From JBFEUI01 sp041547565 (GTDB lineage: Bacteria > Pseudomonadota > Gammaproteobacteria > Thiohalomonadales > Thiohalomonadaceae), in assembly GCA_041547565.1 (NCBI GenBank), contig JBFEUI010000072.1:1-14493 (forward strand): 14,493 nt of DNA, in the 5' to 3' direction. The notes under the pieces are model-generated. The model saw only the letters and a program-made list of their open reading frames with translations. It was not told the origin of the DNA and did not search any database. The position numbers and the translations under genes were made by a program. Positions within the stretch are counted from its first letter, which is position 1; the number at the start of each line of letters is the position of its first letter. Below, piece by piece: positions 1 through 7,159 of this stretch.

Positions 1-729
1 CTGGAGGTCTACGAGGCCGGCTTCAATGTGGAGGAAAAGGAGGACAAAACGCCGCTTACCGAGGCCGATATGGCCGCCAGCGCCATTATCGAGGAGGGGC
101 TGCATGCGCTCACCCCCGATTTGCCGGTATTGACCGAGGAGTCGGAAAAGATTGATTTTGCCGAACGCGGCCGCTGGCAGCGCTACTGGCTCTGCGACCC
201 GCTCGACGGCACGCGGGAGTTCATCAAGCGCAGCGGCGAATTTTCCGTCAATATCGCGCTTATCGATCACCACCGGCCGGTGCTGGGCGTAGTCTATGCC
301 CCAGTGCTGGGCATCGTCTATTACGCCTGCCATGGCCAGGGGGCATACAAACGTGAGGCCACCAACGAGCCAAAGCGTATATTCGTGCGTGAATACCGTG
401 ACGGCTGCATCACCGTGGCGGGCAGCCGTTCAAGGGGGGGGCCCGTGCTGCAACGCTTCCTGAGCAACCTCGGCGACTACATGGTCACCCCCATGGGCAG
501 CGCCCTGAAGGCCTGCCTGGTCGCGGAGGGCAAGGCCGATATCTATCCGCGCCTCGGTCCGACCTCGGAGTGGGATACCGCAGCCGCCCAGTGTATCGTC
601 GAAGAGGCCGGTGGCCGGATCACCGACACACGGATGCGCCCCCTGCGCTACAACACAAAGGCGTCACTCAATAATCCGCACTTTTTTGTGTTCGGGAAGT
701 GTGAAGAGGACTGGTCGAAATACCTGTAG
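1..729 (+). CDS. cysQ: 3'(2'),5'-bisphosphate nucleotidase CysQ (5' end cut by window)
   Basis: CysQ removes the 3'-phosphate from 3'-phosphoadenosine 5'-phosphate, a by-product of sulfate assimilation, and belongs to the Mg-dependent, lithium-sensitive inositol monophosphatase superfamily. The frame is open from base 1. Compared with E. coli CysQ (recalled), about 17 N-terminal residues lie outside the window; the ATG-like GTG/ATG codons near base 28 are internal. Visible signatures are the acidic pair in VLTEES (about bases 130-147), the metal-binding DPLDGT motif at 196-213, the GEFSVNIALIDH stretch, and WDTAA near 571-585, which is the second metal/substrate motif. The C-terminus ends at a normal family length. 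The stop is 8 bp from the stop of a convergent small gene. A run of eight G at 434-441 lies in the coding sequence without breaking the frame. Confidence 0.95.
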   Translation: MEVYEAGFNVEEKEDKTPLTEADMAASAIIEEGLHALTPDLPVLTEESEKIDFAERGRWQRYWLCDPLDGTREFIKRSGEFSVNIALIDHHRPVLGVVYAPVLGIVYYACHGQGAYKREATNEPKRIFVREYRDGCITVAGSRSRGGPVLQRFLSNLGDYMVTPMGSALKACLVAEGKADIYPRLGPTSEWDTAAAQCIVEEAGGRITDTRMRPLRYNTKASLNNPHFFVFGKCEEDWSKYL

Positions 730-737
730 CGAGGCGA

Positions 738-959
738 CTACGCCCCAGCCTTGCCGATTTCACAGGACTTGCCGTCGTAGACGGCCATGATGGCCTTCAG
801 CTCATCCAGCACGATGCTGCGCTCCTCCTCGTTGAGCAGTTCGACCTGGGGCACGATCTGCCCCGACTCCATCGCCTCGATAGTCGCCAGCACCGCATTG
901 CAGCCGCACTGGCAGATCGTCTCAATGCACTCGCTGAGCTGTTCGGAGTCGGCACGCAT
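738..959 (-). CDS. small cysteine-rich hypothetical protein (73 aa)
   Basis: I do not recognise this protein. An upstream in-frame ATG at 1040 would place the N-terminus inside tRNA-Phe, so the start is set at the ATG at 959. This gives 73 residues beginning MRADSEQLSE. There is no strong Shine-Dalgarno sequence ahead of it; the upstream stretch is T-rich. Cysteines are at residues 11, 16, 18, 20 and 66, with a C-x-C-x-C cluster (CQCGC) early in the protein that could bind a metal or a cluster, or form disulfides. The rest is acidic and probably helical, with no signal peptide or membrane segment. It lies 36 bp downstream of tRNA-Phe on the same strand and converges with cysQ, so it could be read through from the tRNA promoter. 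The protein-like composition and the tight fit between neighbours support a real gene, but homology was not tested. Confidence 0.65.
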   Translation of the reverse strand: MRADSEQLSECIETICQCGCNAVLATIEAMESGQIVPQVELLNEEERSIVLDELKAIMAVYDGKSCEIGKAGA

Positions 960-995
960 GAAAAATAGTGTGTAAACGGAATGAAAGGATAAAAA

Positions 996-1071
996 TGGTG
1001 GCCAGGGACAGAATCGAACTGCCGACACGGGGATTTTCAATCCCCTGCTCTACCAACTGAGCTACCTGGCC
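996..1071 (-). tRNA. tRNA-Phe (anticodon GAA)
   Basis: The reverse complement folds as a 76-nt tRNA with an encoded CCA end (complement at 996-998). The acceptor arms GGCCAGG (1065-1071) and CCTGGCC (1000-1006) pair fully. The D-arm, the GGTTCGAT-type T-arm (here AGTTCGATT) and the anticodon stem are present, and the GAA anticodon lies at 1036-1038, exactly at tRNA positions 34-36. The anticodon arm is nearly identical to E. coli tRNA-Phe as I recall it. It has its own promoter just upstream and lies between yggX and the small cysteine-rich gene on the same strand. Confidence 0.97.
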
Positions 1072-1083
1072 GAAAGGCCGCCT

Positions 1084-1112
1084 ATTTAAGCGGCATCGTT
1101 GACGGAAGTCAA
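1084..1112 (-). promoter_or_regulatory. sigma-70 promoter of tRNA-Phe
   Basis: Reading the minus strand, a TTGACT -35 box (1107-1112) is followed by a 17-bp spacer and a TTAAAT -10 box (1084-1089). A GC-rich discriminator precedes the tRNA 5' end at 1071. The spacing and the GC-rich discriminator are typical of stable-RNA promoters under stringent control. The promoter is a sequence call only. Confidence 0.7.
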
Positions 1113-1131
1113 GCCGAATTGGCCAGATGGT

Positions 1132-1404
1132 TTACTCGGAGGGGGGCACATAGCCCTCAGGTGTGCTGCCGCCCTCACCGAAGAAGAACTTCTCCATCTC
1201 GTTCTCCAGCATCTTGCGATGCTGCGGGTCGACGGGGGTGAGGCGGTACTCGTTGATCAGCATGGTCTGCTGTTGCAGCCACATCTGCCACGCCTCCTTG
1301 GAAACGTTGTCAAAGATGCGCTTGCCCAGGTCACCGGGGTAAGTCTGACGCTCCAGGCCCTCGGCCTCTTTGCCCAATTTGACGCAGTTGACCATGCGTG
1401 TCAT
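1132..1404 (-). CDS. yggX: probable Fe(II)-trafficking / oxidative-protection protein YggX
   Basis: YggX is a small cytoplasmic protein (about 90 residues in the family; 90 here) linked to protection of iron-sulfur enzymes from oxidative damage and to Fe(II) handling. The family pattern is clear: an N-terminal cysteine at residue 7 (MTRMVNC), the YPGDLGKRIF segment, KEAWQMWLQQQTMLINEYRL, and a C-terminal EGYVPP. The start overlaps the mutY stop by 4 bp (ATGA). A good GAGGAG Shine-Dalgarno sequence lies about 8 bp upstream, inside the end of mutY, indicating translational coupling. A second in-frame ATG three codons in is less likely. The pairing with mutY matches the order known from Pseudomonas and other gammaproteobacteria and links DNA oxidation repair with iron and oxidative-stress protection. 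Confidence 0.95.
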   Translation of the reverse strand: MTRMVNCVKLGKEAEGLERQTYPGDLGKRIFDNVSKEAWQMWLQQQTMLINEYRLTPVDPQHRKMLENEMEKFFFGEGGSTPEGYVPPSE

Positions 1405-2468
1405 ACCGTCTTCTCCTCAAATTCTGTATCGATGTGTGCCAGCAGTTGCCTGACCGGTGCCGGCAGCCCAAGTTTGTGAAATGACCCGGAGTTATACCAA
1501 ACCGCGCCGTCAGGTTCCATGACTTTACCGGCTTCCCCGCCATCAAGCTGAATATATAGGGGCAGAATTTCCAGATGAAAGTGGCTGAAGCTGTGGCGCA
1601 GCATCTTCCCCCTCTGCCCGCGATCAAACCGAATGCCCAGTTTGTCACTGCAGCAGGCGGCCACGGTGTCGCTATCCGGGCACTCGGGAAAGCTCCACAA
1701 ACCGCCCCATATTCCGGCCGGCGGCCGTTTCTGCAGCAGCACCTCCCCGGCCCCGTTGCGAATCACCAGCATCACCGTTTTACGCCGCGGCAGCGTTTTG
1801 CGCGGCCTGGGTTCGGGGAAGTTCTCCTGCCCCCCCCGCAGGTACGCCTGGCAATCGGCGTTAACCGGGCAGGCCTCGCAACGGGGACGTTTACGGGTAC
1901 ACACCGTCGCGCCAAGATCCATAATGGCCTGGGTGTACTCGGCACAGTGCCGTGGCGGGGTGTGCGCCTCGGCGTGCTGCCACAGCTGCAGCTCGACCGC
2001 CCGTTTGCCGGGCCAGCCGGCAAGCGCATGAAAACGGCTCAGTACCCGCTTCACATTGCCGTCGAGAATGGGGTGACGCTGCCCCAGCGCCAGGCTGAGG
2101 ATCGCCCCGGCAGTGGAACGCCCGATACCGGGCAGCGCCATCAACGCCTCAAGCGTATGAGGGAATTCACCGCCGTATTCCTCCCGTATCATCCGTGCGG
2201 CACGGTGCAGATTGCGGGCACGGCTGTAATAACCCAGCCCGCTCCAGTGCGCCAGCACCTCCTCCTCGCCGGCAGCGGCAAGGGCGGCACAGTCGGGAAA
2301 GCGCGCCATGAAACGCTGGTAGTAGGGGATCACCGTCACCACCTGCGTCTGCTGCAACATGATCTCCGAGACCCATACCCGGTAGGGATCGGGCGCCTGC
2401 TGCCAGGGCAGGTCCTTGCGGCCGCTGTGGTCGAACCAGCCCAGCAGGCGCCGTGCAAAATCGTCCAT
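1401..2468 (-). CDS. mutY: adenine DNA glycosylase MutY
   Basis: MutY removes adenine mispaired with 8-oxoguanine or guanine. The 355-residue length is normal for the family. Visible elements in order: VSEIMLQQTQV with the catalytic Glu35; the helix-hairpin-helix LPGIGRSTAGAIL (residues 112-124); ILDGNVKRVLSR with catalytic Asp136; the [4Fe-4S] loop with Cys190, 197, 200 and 206 (C-x6-C-x2-C-x5-C); and a C-terminal NUDIX-like 8-oxoG recognition domain (about residues 230-350, with GEVLLQKRPPAGIWGGLWSFPE-like sequence). The start follows the asmA stop by 10 bp with only a weak Shine-Dalgarno sequence, so translation probably depends on readthrough from asmA. A run of eight G on the coding strand (C at 1830-1837) is a possible slippage site, but the frame is intact here. 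Confidence 0.97.
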   Translation of the reverse strand: MDDFARRLLGWFDHSGRKDLPWQQAPDPYRVWVSEIMLQQTQVVTVIPYYQRFMARFPDCAALAAAGEEEVLAHWSGLGYYSRARNLHRAARMIREEYGGEFPHTLEALMALPGIGRSTAGAILSLALGQRHPILDGNVKRVLSRFHALAGWPGKRAVELQLWQHAEAHTPPRHCAEYTQAIMDLGATVCTRKRPRCEACPVNADCQAYLRGGQENFPEPRPRKTLPRRKTVMLVIRNGAGEVLLQKRPPAGIWGGLWSFPECPDSDTVAACCSDKLGIRFDRGQRGKMLRHSFSHFHLEILPLYIQLDGGEAGKVMEPDGAVWYNSGSFHKLGLPAPVRQLLAHIDTEFEEKTV

Positions 2469-2478
2469 CCGCTACCCG

Positions 2479-4641
2479 CTAGAACTTGAGCCCGTTGAGA
2501 AGCTGTTCCTGCAGGTCCTTTTCCAGTTTTTTCTGCTCTTTTTTCAGCTGCTTGCGTGCCTTCTGCTCCACTTCCTTCTTTTTCTTCTCCAGCTCGGCCT
2601 TGGCCTTGGCATCGAGCAGTGCGGCCAGCTCCACGTTAAATTTCGGATCGCTAAAGCTGCCGGTAATGCGGATCGGCACTGTCAGCCCCTTGAGATCCTC
2701 CAGCTCCTTGCCGCCCTGCCCTTCGAGCGAGCCGACCACGGCGGCCTTGACCAGGTAGTCGAGCTTTTCGGTCACCAGATGGGCCGTGCCCTTGCCGTCG
2801 ACACGCAGCAGCGGTGACTTGGCCTCCAGGTCCTTGTTGGTCACCAGCCCGTTTTTCACCGTGACACTCCCGCGTAGCAGGGCAAAGTCGGTCTGTTTGA
2901 CTTCATCCTTGGGCGCCGGTTTTTTCTGGTAGGCGGCCATGGCATTGCGCAACAACTGCGCGATATTGACCCCGTTGACCGCCCCGTCCGCAAAACTGAA
3001 GGCGGCATTGCCGTTGAGGCTCTTGCGTATCGCCATCGGATCAATGCCGCGGGCGGTCATCTTGGCGGTGAAATTGGCCTGCCCGGTGACATAGTCCTTG
3101 CCCATGAAATCCTTTAGCAGCGGTCCGGCCTGCACACCGGCCAGCTTCTCGTCCATACCCAGCAGCGGGGTATCCTTGCGCACATCGAGGCTCAGATCGC
3201 CCTGGTAGCCACCCTGGTAGAGTTTGGCACCGAGCGGATGGAGACGCAGCAGGCCGTTTTTCGCCACCAACGTGGCATGCACATCGCGGCTGCGCAGGTT
3301 CATGATCTTCAGTTTGTTGATACGGGCGGTACCGTCGATATCCAGTCCACGCAGCATCTCCAGCGGCAGTTGTGCCGCGCCGCCTGTTGTCGCCGTCCCC
3401 GGTGTGGTTTTGGCCGCGGCTGCCGTCTCTTTCTTTTCACTCGGGGGCGGCAGGTAGCGGTCGGCATCGATCTCATCGAGCGTCAGGTCGTAGCGGATGG
3501 CCGGTTTGGTAAAGTTTTTCACCGAGGCCTTGCCGCTGATGATGCTCTGGTCCAGCTGCAGTTTGAGCGAATTGATGGCTGCCTGGTTGAGATCGGCGGA
3601 AAAGCCCAGCGACAGCGCCGCTTTGCTCAACACGCTGGGATCGGCCATTTCAGGCAAGGTAATCGCCAGCGTGTCGGTAATATCCCGCGGCACGAACTCA
3701 TTGCTGGCAAGGCGGCCACTGAAGCTGGGGGCGTCGATGATCTGCTTGCCGTTGACATCGCCCTTGAGCTCAAGCCCCAGGGCGGCAAGTGTCAGCCCCT
3801 TCACTGCCAGGGTCTGCAGTTTCAGGTCGGCCGCAACATCGGCCCCCATGTTCGCCTCCAAACGCCCGCCAGGCAGTGTCTCACCCGCCAGTTTGCCGGC
3901 AAGCTCCATCTTATCCAGGCGATAGCGCTGTGTGGCCAGATCCAGTAACAGCTGTGCTGCAAAACGGATGTGCCCGGTCAGCTGCGGCTGCGCGGTCTCC
4001 ACATCAAAATCGAGTTCCACGGGAAAGGCCTGATTCAGGCGCAACGCACCGCTGATCAGGTTGAGATTGTTGACCGCCACCCGCTGTGCCGTCTGGCGGT
4101 CATCCCACACCACGCGGGCCTGTTCGATGCGGATACCGCCGATGGCGAGGGCGGCAATCGCTTCAGCCGGGCTCGCCGCTGCCTCGGCAGGCTCTGCCGG
4201 CACCTTTTCCGGCACCGCCTGCGCTGCGGGCGCGGCAGGTTTGACCAGGTCATCCCAGTTGCTGACACCCCGGGCATTGCGCCCCAGACTCAACTGCAGC
4301 CCGTGGAGGGCGATGGTATCCATTTCCACCTCTTTTCTCAGCAGCGGCAACAGCTTGATATGTACATCCACCGCCTCAAAACGGGCAAAGGGCTCCGGCC
4401 CGAATCCCTCGGCATTACTCAACTCCATCGCACCCAGTTCGACCCCGAGCCATGGGAACAGCGAGAGTTCGATATCGCCCTCAATCTTCAAATCACGGCC
4501 GGTATGTTTCTTGACCTCGCTGGCGATCTGCTCGCGATAGTCATTCGGGTCAACAACCAGCGGCACGATGATCATGGCTGCGACCAGCAGCACAATGAGC
4601 GTACCCGCGATTCCGGCAATAATTTTTACTGTTTTCTTCAT
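2479..4641 (-). CDS. asmA: AsmA family inner-membrane protein
   Basis: This is a 720-residue AsmA-family protein. The family is anchored in the inner membrane with a large periplasmic part, affects outer-membrane assembly, and in recent work is related to bridge-like lipid-transfer proteins. One N-terminal membrane helix lies at about residues 7-30, followed by the AsmA start motif DPNDYREQI..KKHTGRDLKIEGDIELSLFPWLGVELG. An Ala/Pro-rich linker is at 134-167 and a second Lys/Thr/Ala-rich one at 400-424. The C-terminal AsmA domain spans about 425-675 (GANFTAKMTARGI-type repeats, then VPIRITGSFSDPKFNVELAALL). The last 45 residues form a highly charged, probably coiled-coil tail, which many AsmA proteins have. 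The ATG at 4641 has an AGGGAAG Shine-Dalgarno sequence. It is the first gene of asmA-mutY-yggX. Confidence 0.93.
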   Translation of the reverse strand: MKKTVKIIAGIAGTLIVLLVAAMIIVPLVVDPNDYREQIASEVKKHTGRDLKIEGDIELSLFPWLGVELGAMELSNAEGFGPEPFARFEAVDVHIKLLPLLRKEVEMDTIALHGLQLSLGRNARGVSNWDDLVKPAAPAAQAVPEKVPAEPAEAAASPAEAIAALAIGGIRIEQARVVWDDRQTAQRVAVNNLNLISGALRLNQAFPVELDFDVETAQPQLTGHIRFAAQLLLDLATQRYRLDKMELAGKLAGETLPGGRLEANMGADVAADLKLQTLAVKGLTLAALGLELKGDVNGKQIIDAPSFSGRLASNEFVPRDITDTLAITLPEMADPSVLSKAALSLGFSADLNQAAINSLKLQLDQSIISGKASVKNFTKPAIRYDLTLDEIDADRYLPPPSEKKETAAAAKTTPGTATTGGAAQLPLEMLRGLDIDGTARINKLKIMNLRSRDVHATLVAKNGLLRLHPLGAKLYQGGYQGDLSLDVRKDTPLLGMDEKLAGVQAGPLLKDFMGKDYVTGQANFTAKMTARGIDPMAIRKSLNGNAAFSFADGAVNGVNIAQLLRNAMAAYQKKPAPKDEVKQTDFALLRGSVTVKNGLVTNKDLEAKSPLLRVDGKGTAHLVTEKLDYLVKAAVVGSLEGQGGKELEDLKGLTVPIRITGSFSDPKFNVELAALLDAKAKAELEKKKKEVEQKARKQLKKEQKKLEKDLQEQLLNGLKF

Positions 4642-4838
4642 GTGATGGCTTCCCTGAACTGGTAAATAGACTCAATGCCCGAATATTCTGCACAGTGTAG
4701 ACAACATAATACAGTATGCGGAACCGTAGCATAGCGCCTGACCATCCACCGAGTGCGGGAGTTGGTTCTCATGACTCCGGGTGAGAGCGTGAATGCGCAT
4801 GCGAGCGGGGAAGAAAGGACGGTGGGGGCACTCAAGGA

Positions 4839-4872
4839 TGGAGCGGGTGATGGGAATCGACCGCCGACCCAC
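4839..4872 (-). pseudogene. truncated tRNA-Gly 3' remnant
   Basis: On the minus strand this holds the CCA end, discriminator base, 3' acceptor strand and 3' T-stem of tRNA-Gly(CCC), identical to the intact gene at 4986-5007. The homology then breaks at the T-loop with six extra bases (4861-4866). Only a possible GTGGGT-like T-stem half (4867-4872) follows. There is no anticodon or D-arm, so it cannot be a working tRNA. Confidence 0.7.
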
Positions 4873-4884
4873 AGGAGGCGGGCC

Positions 4885-4925
4885 GCACTTCAGTGCGCCC
4901 GAAGGGCGAATGCCGCCAGGCATTC
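4885..4925. repeat. three abutting small hairpins
   Basis: Three inverted repeats follow one another with almost no gap: GCACT/AGTGC (4885-4896), CGCCC-GAA-GGGCG (4896-4908) and GAATGCC-GCCA-GGCATTC (4908-4925). They lie between the tRNA-Gly remnant and the intact tRNA-Gly. No T-tract follows on either strand, so they are not standard terminators. A REP-like extragenic palindrome or a structured downstream region of the tRNA transcript are both possible. Confidence 0.6.
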
Positions 4926-4985
4926 GGCAACCCACATAACGAGGGGCGTGAGCGGAACAGAGAGGACGGTGGGAGCGATTGAGTA

Positions 4986-5060
4986 TGGAGCGGGTGATGG
5001 GAATCGAACCCACGTCTCCAGCTTGGGAAGCTGGGGTAATAGCCATTATACGACACCCGC
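4986..5060 (-). tRNA. tRNA-Gly (anticodon CCC)
   Basis: The reverse complement is a 75-nt tRNA including an encoded CCA (complement at 4986-4988). The acceptor arms GCGGGTG and CACCCGC pair, the T-arm is GTGGGTTCGATTCCCAT, and the anticodon stem CCAGC/GCTGG encloses the loop TTCCCAA. This puts CCC at positions 34-36 (5025-5027), reading GGG codons. The overall sequence closely resembles E. coli glycine tRNAs of the TCC/CCC type. A 3'-end copy lies 147 bp away at 4839-4860. Confidence 0.96.
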
Positions 5061-5077
5061 CTCGAGAATTGCCGGCA

Positions 5078-5095
5078 CCCCAACAAAGGTTGGGG
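5078..5095 (-). other. stem-loop in the tRNA-Gly leader
   Basis: CCCCAAC and GTTGGGG form a perfect 7-bp stem with a 4-nt loop, placed between the predicted promoter and the tRNA 5' end at 5060. No U-tract follows, so it is more likely a processing or stability element of the precursor than a terminator. Confidence 0.55.
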
Positions 5096-5108
5096 CAGCG
5101 ACCCGTGC

Positions 5109-5138
5109 ATACTAGCAACAGTAGCGGCAATCAGACAA
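5109..5138 (-). promoter_or_regulatory. probable promoter of tRNA-Gly
   Basis: On the minus strand a TTGTCT -35 (5133-5138) and a TAGTAT -10 (5109-5114) are separated by 18 bp. A GC-rich discriminator (GCACGGGTCGC) follows, as usual for stable RNA genes. Transcription would begin near 5102, giving a leader of about 40 nt before the tRNA. The -35 abuts the stop of the upstream PilZ-like gene. Confidence 0.5.
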
Positions 5139-5155
5139 CGGTATTATAACCGTTG
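5136..5155 (-). terminator. weak stem-loop over the stop codon of the 613-aa PilZ-like gene
   Basis: CAACGGT and ACCGTTG form a 7-bp stem around a 6-nt AT loop that includes the stop codon (5144-5146). There is no clear U-tract, so it may slow or end transcription only weakly. Readthrough into tRNA-Gly is possible. Confidence 0.3.
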
Positions 5156-6985
5156 AGCATTGAGTTCACCCCAGAGCGAAGTGAACTCCTCATCAAAGAT
5201 ATGCGCCTCCTGCTCCTGCAGTTGCAGTAATTTGAGTGCCTCGATTGCGCCGGGCACCTCGCCTGCGGAGTGGGTATCCTTGAAATGAAACACCTCGAAC
5301 ACCGGTGTAATCAGTTGCCTGTCCTGCAACTTGAGGCTGGTCACGTAGCCTTCAAATGCCAGCGTAAGCTGTTTTTTGTGCACGGCATGCAGGTAGGGAA
5401 GCAGCAGGACAAGTTCGGTATCCCGGCCAACGGCAATGATTGCATTGATCGGCTCGCTGCGTCCGCGCTCGGTTTTCACCTGCAGGCTCACCGCCAGCGG
5501 GTGCGTGGCAAAGTTCTCGACCCCCAGCAGCAGGCTGTTGCTGCCACCATTTTGTATCCAGCGTAGCGCGGCGAGTTCCCACCTGCTTTGCCCATCACGC
5601 TGTACTGCGATCAGTTCACCTATTTTAAGCTTTCTTACATCGTCACCTGGCAGCTGAAAACAGTAGCCATGATCGCTGTAATTGATCATTTGCGCGGCAA
5701 TTTCAGAAAATTTCTGTTTTACGCCCAGCTCGCGCCAATGCTTCGGCCTGTTGCGCTCATCGCCACTGTAGATCTGGTGCCAGATATCCCCCGCCTCTTC
5801 ACGGCTACTTGCCACCTCATTGCGCATGCCCGACAACAGGGCTTCTGATTGAAGATCGGCCTTGGGCTGCAACATCAAGCCTTCAATCTCCGATTCTTCT
5901 GAGTGTGCCTCGTCGATCACCGCCTTATGGCCAAGAAGATTGCAGGTTGCATTAAAGCCGACGAGCAGTCTCACCTGTTCATTGCTGAACGCGCGTTCAA
6001 GGCGTTTGCCCTGCACCGGCCGCCAGCAGCCGGCAAGCACTTCCAGAGTCGTGCGCGAGATGGGGGCGCCGTTTGCCAGCTTGACATTGTCATCGTCGGA
6101 CGCCGCCAGCAGGCCCTCTATCTCCCTGATAATGGACGCGGTATCCAGCACCAGATCCAGTCTCCTCCCTTCCACCTCGCGCTGGCAACAACCGTGATTG
6201 ACCGTGGGGGGTATATCCATATCCTGACGCACGCAAAACGCCAGCCTGCCCTCCCAGCCCTCATCCGGCTTGATCAGGCGCGCTGCCGTCGCCCAGTACG
6301 TCATGATCACCTGCACCTCTTCAATCTGGCTCTGGCGCAGACGGTTGAACTGAATCAGGGACAGCAGCAGGATACGCCGGTATTCACCTGCCAGCGTACT
6401 GGTCTGATCAAAATTGCCGTAGCGTTCCACCTGCTCATCCCCCCATCCCAGTTCATCGATCACGTAGTAGAGACGGTGGATCTCCTGCCAGACGCCATGG
6501 GGTATGGGCATATTGAGCTGGCGGAAATTTTCCAGTATTTCGGCAAAACAGCAGAACAGGCGATGCACCGCCACAATCCACATGGCTTTGTGCGTCTTGC
6601 GAAACAGCCACGATGAGGAGGACTGGCCGGCCAGCACTATGCGGTAGCCAATGATAAGCTCCGCCTGCAACCGGGTTACCAGCCGTGCGACTTTTTGCGC
6701 CTTGCTATCGAGCGGATATTCACCCGTGGCAAAATACCAGCGCAGCGACTTGAGCATGGTTGACAGCGGCTGGGCCAGGCTTTCCAGAAAGCCCATGCGC
6801 TGCTTCAGCGGCAGCTGCAGACGGTTGACTTCTTTCAGGGCGGCAAATATCCGTCGCGTCGTCTCGCCGCGATCGCTGACGGGCAGTGCATCAACCCACC
6901 TCCTGACCGCTGCAGGCCGTGTATCAAATGAAGCCTCCGTGGGGGCAGACTGGGGGGGTAATCCCAGTAACGGCTTATCGCTCAT
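5144..6985 (-). CDS. PilZ-like domain protein with uncharacterised N-terminal region (paralogue 1, 613 aa)
   Basis: The frame extends upstream to 7381, but that would run antisense through thiS. The start is set at the ATG at 6985, with an AGG-type Shine-Dalgarno sequence 7 bp upstream, giving 613 residues starting MSDKPLLGLP. There is no signal peptide or clear membrane segment, so it is probably cytoplasmic. Residues 31-120 align without gaps to the 549-aa neighbour with 47 of 90 identities by eye, including KVARLVTRLQAELIIGYRIVL. A PilZ-like beta-barrel segment covers about 425-503: NYSDHG at 435-440 fits the [DN]-x-S-x-x-G motif of c-di-GMP-binding PilZ domains, followed by GELIAV, WELAALRWIQ and LLLGVENF. 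The usual upstream RxxxR motif is not clearly present, so nucleotide binding is uncertain. A roughly 100-residue C-terminal region follows. Function unknown; a nucleotide-signalling effector is inferred. Confidence 0.8.
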   Translation of the reverse strand: MSDKPLLGLPPQSAPTEASFDTRPAAVRRWVDALPVSDRGETTRRIFAALKEVNRLQLPLKQRMGFLESLAQPLSTMLKSLRWYFATGEYPLDSKAQKVARLVTRLQAELIIGYRIVLAGQSSSSWLFRKTHKAMWIVAVHRLFCCFAEILENFRQLNMPIPHGVWQEIHRLYYVIDELGWGDEQVERYGNFDQTSTLAGEYRRILLLSLIQFNRLRQSQIEEVQVIMTYWATAARLIKPDEGWEGRLAFCVRQDMDIPPTVNHGCCQREVEGRRLDLVLDTASIIREIEGLLAASDDDNVKLANGAPISRTTLEVLAGCWRPVQGKRLERAFSNEQVRLLVGFNATCNLLGHKAVIDEAHSEESEIEGLMLQPKADLQSEALLSGMRNEVASSREEAGDIWHQIYSGDERNRPKHWRELGVKQKFSEIAAQMINYSDHGYCFQLPGDDVRKLKIGELIAVQRDGQSRWELAALRWIQNGGSNSLLLGVENFATHPLAVSLQVKTERGRSEPINAIIAVGRDTELVLLLPYLHAVHKKQLTLAFEGYVTSLKLQDRQLITPVFEVFHFKDTHSAGEVPGAIEALKLLQLQEQEAHIFDEEFTSLWGELNAQRL

Positions 6986-7159
6986 GTTCAAACCTGCTGT
7001 TTTTCCTTTCCTGCCTGATAAAATCACATACCGGCCGAAACCGGCATCTGTATGCTCCCTCAACAAATCAACCACAATTATCGTCTTAAATCGTGCTTTT
7101 CTCCAAGCAGCGGCAAGGGACGTTGACCCGCCGCAGCGGATGCCAGTAAGCTTGCCGCC

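Larger units (their letters stand above)
4803..5007. repeat. direct repeat with 147-bp offset covering the tRNA-Gly 3' end
   Basis: Bases 4803-4860 and 4950-5007 align without gaps at a constant offset of 147 bp. By eye, 48 of 58 positions match, and the last 22 (4839-4860 against 4986-5007) are identical. The perfect block runs from the CCA end of tRNA-Gly(CCC) into the T-loop; the rest is sequence downstream of the tRNA. Past 4860 the copies diverge. The repeat could be a remnant of a tandem tRNA duplication or an attachment-site scar. Confidence 0.85.

Noticed and set aside
1575..2489. A 304-codon open frame opposite mutY
   Set aside because: mutY on the other strand has all catalytic and cluster residues; this frame has no recognisable domain.
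4839..5060. Integrated mobile element at tRNA-Gly
   Set aside because: Only about 125 bp separate the two repeat copies, with no integrase or cargo gene. At most this is a scar, reported as a finding and not as an element.
4672..5130. Open frames on both strands across the tRNA-Gly region
   Set aside because: They overlap a real tRNA, its remnant and hairpins, and the two repeat copies give similar peptide stretches, so they arise from the repeat.
6986..7159. TPP riboswitch upstream of thiS (and of thiG at 9038-9273)
   Set aside because: I looked for the conserved CUGAGA core and the paired arms of a THI-box and found none in either upstream region.
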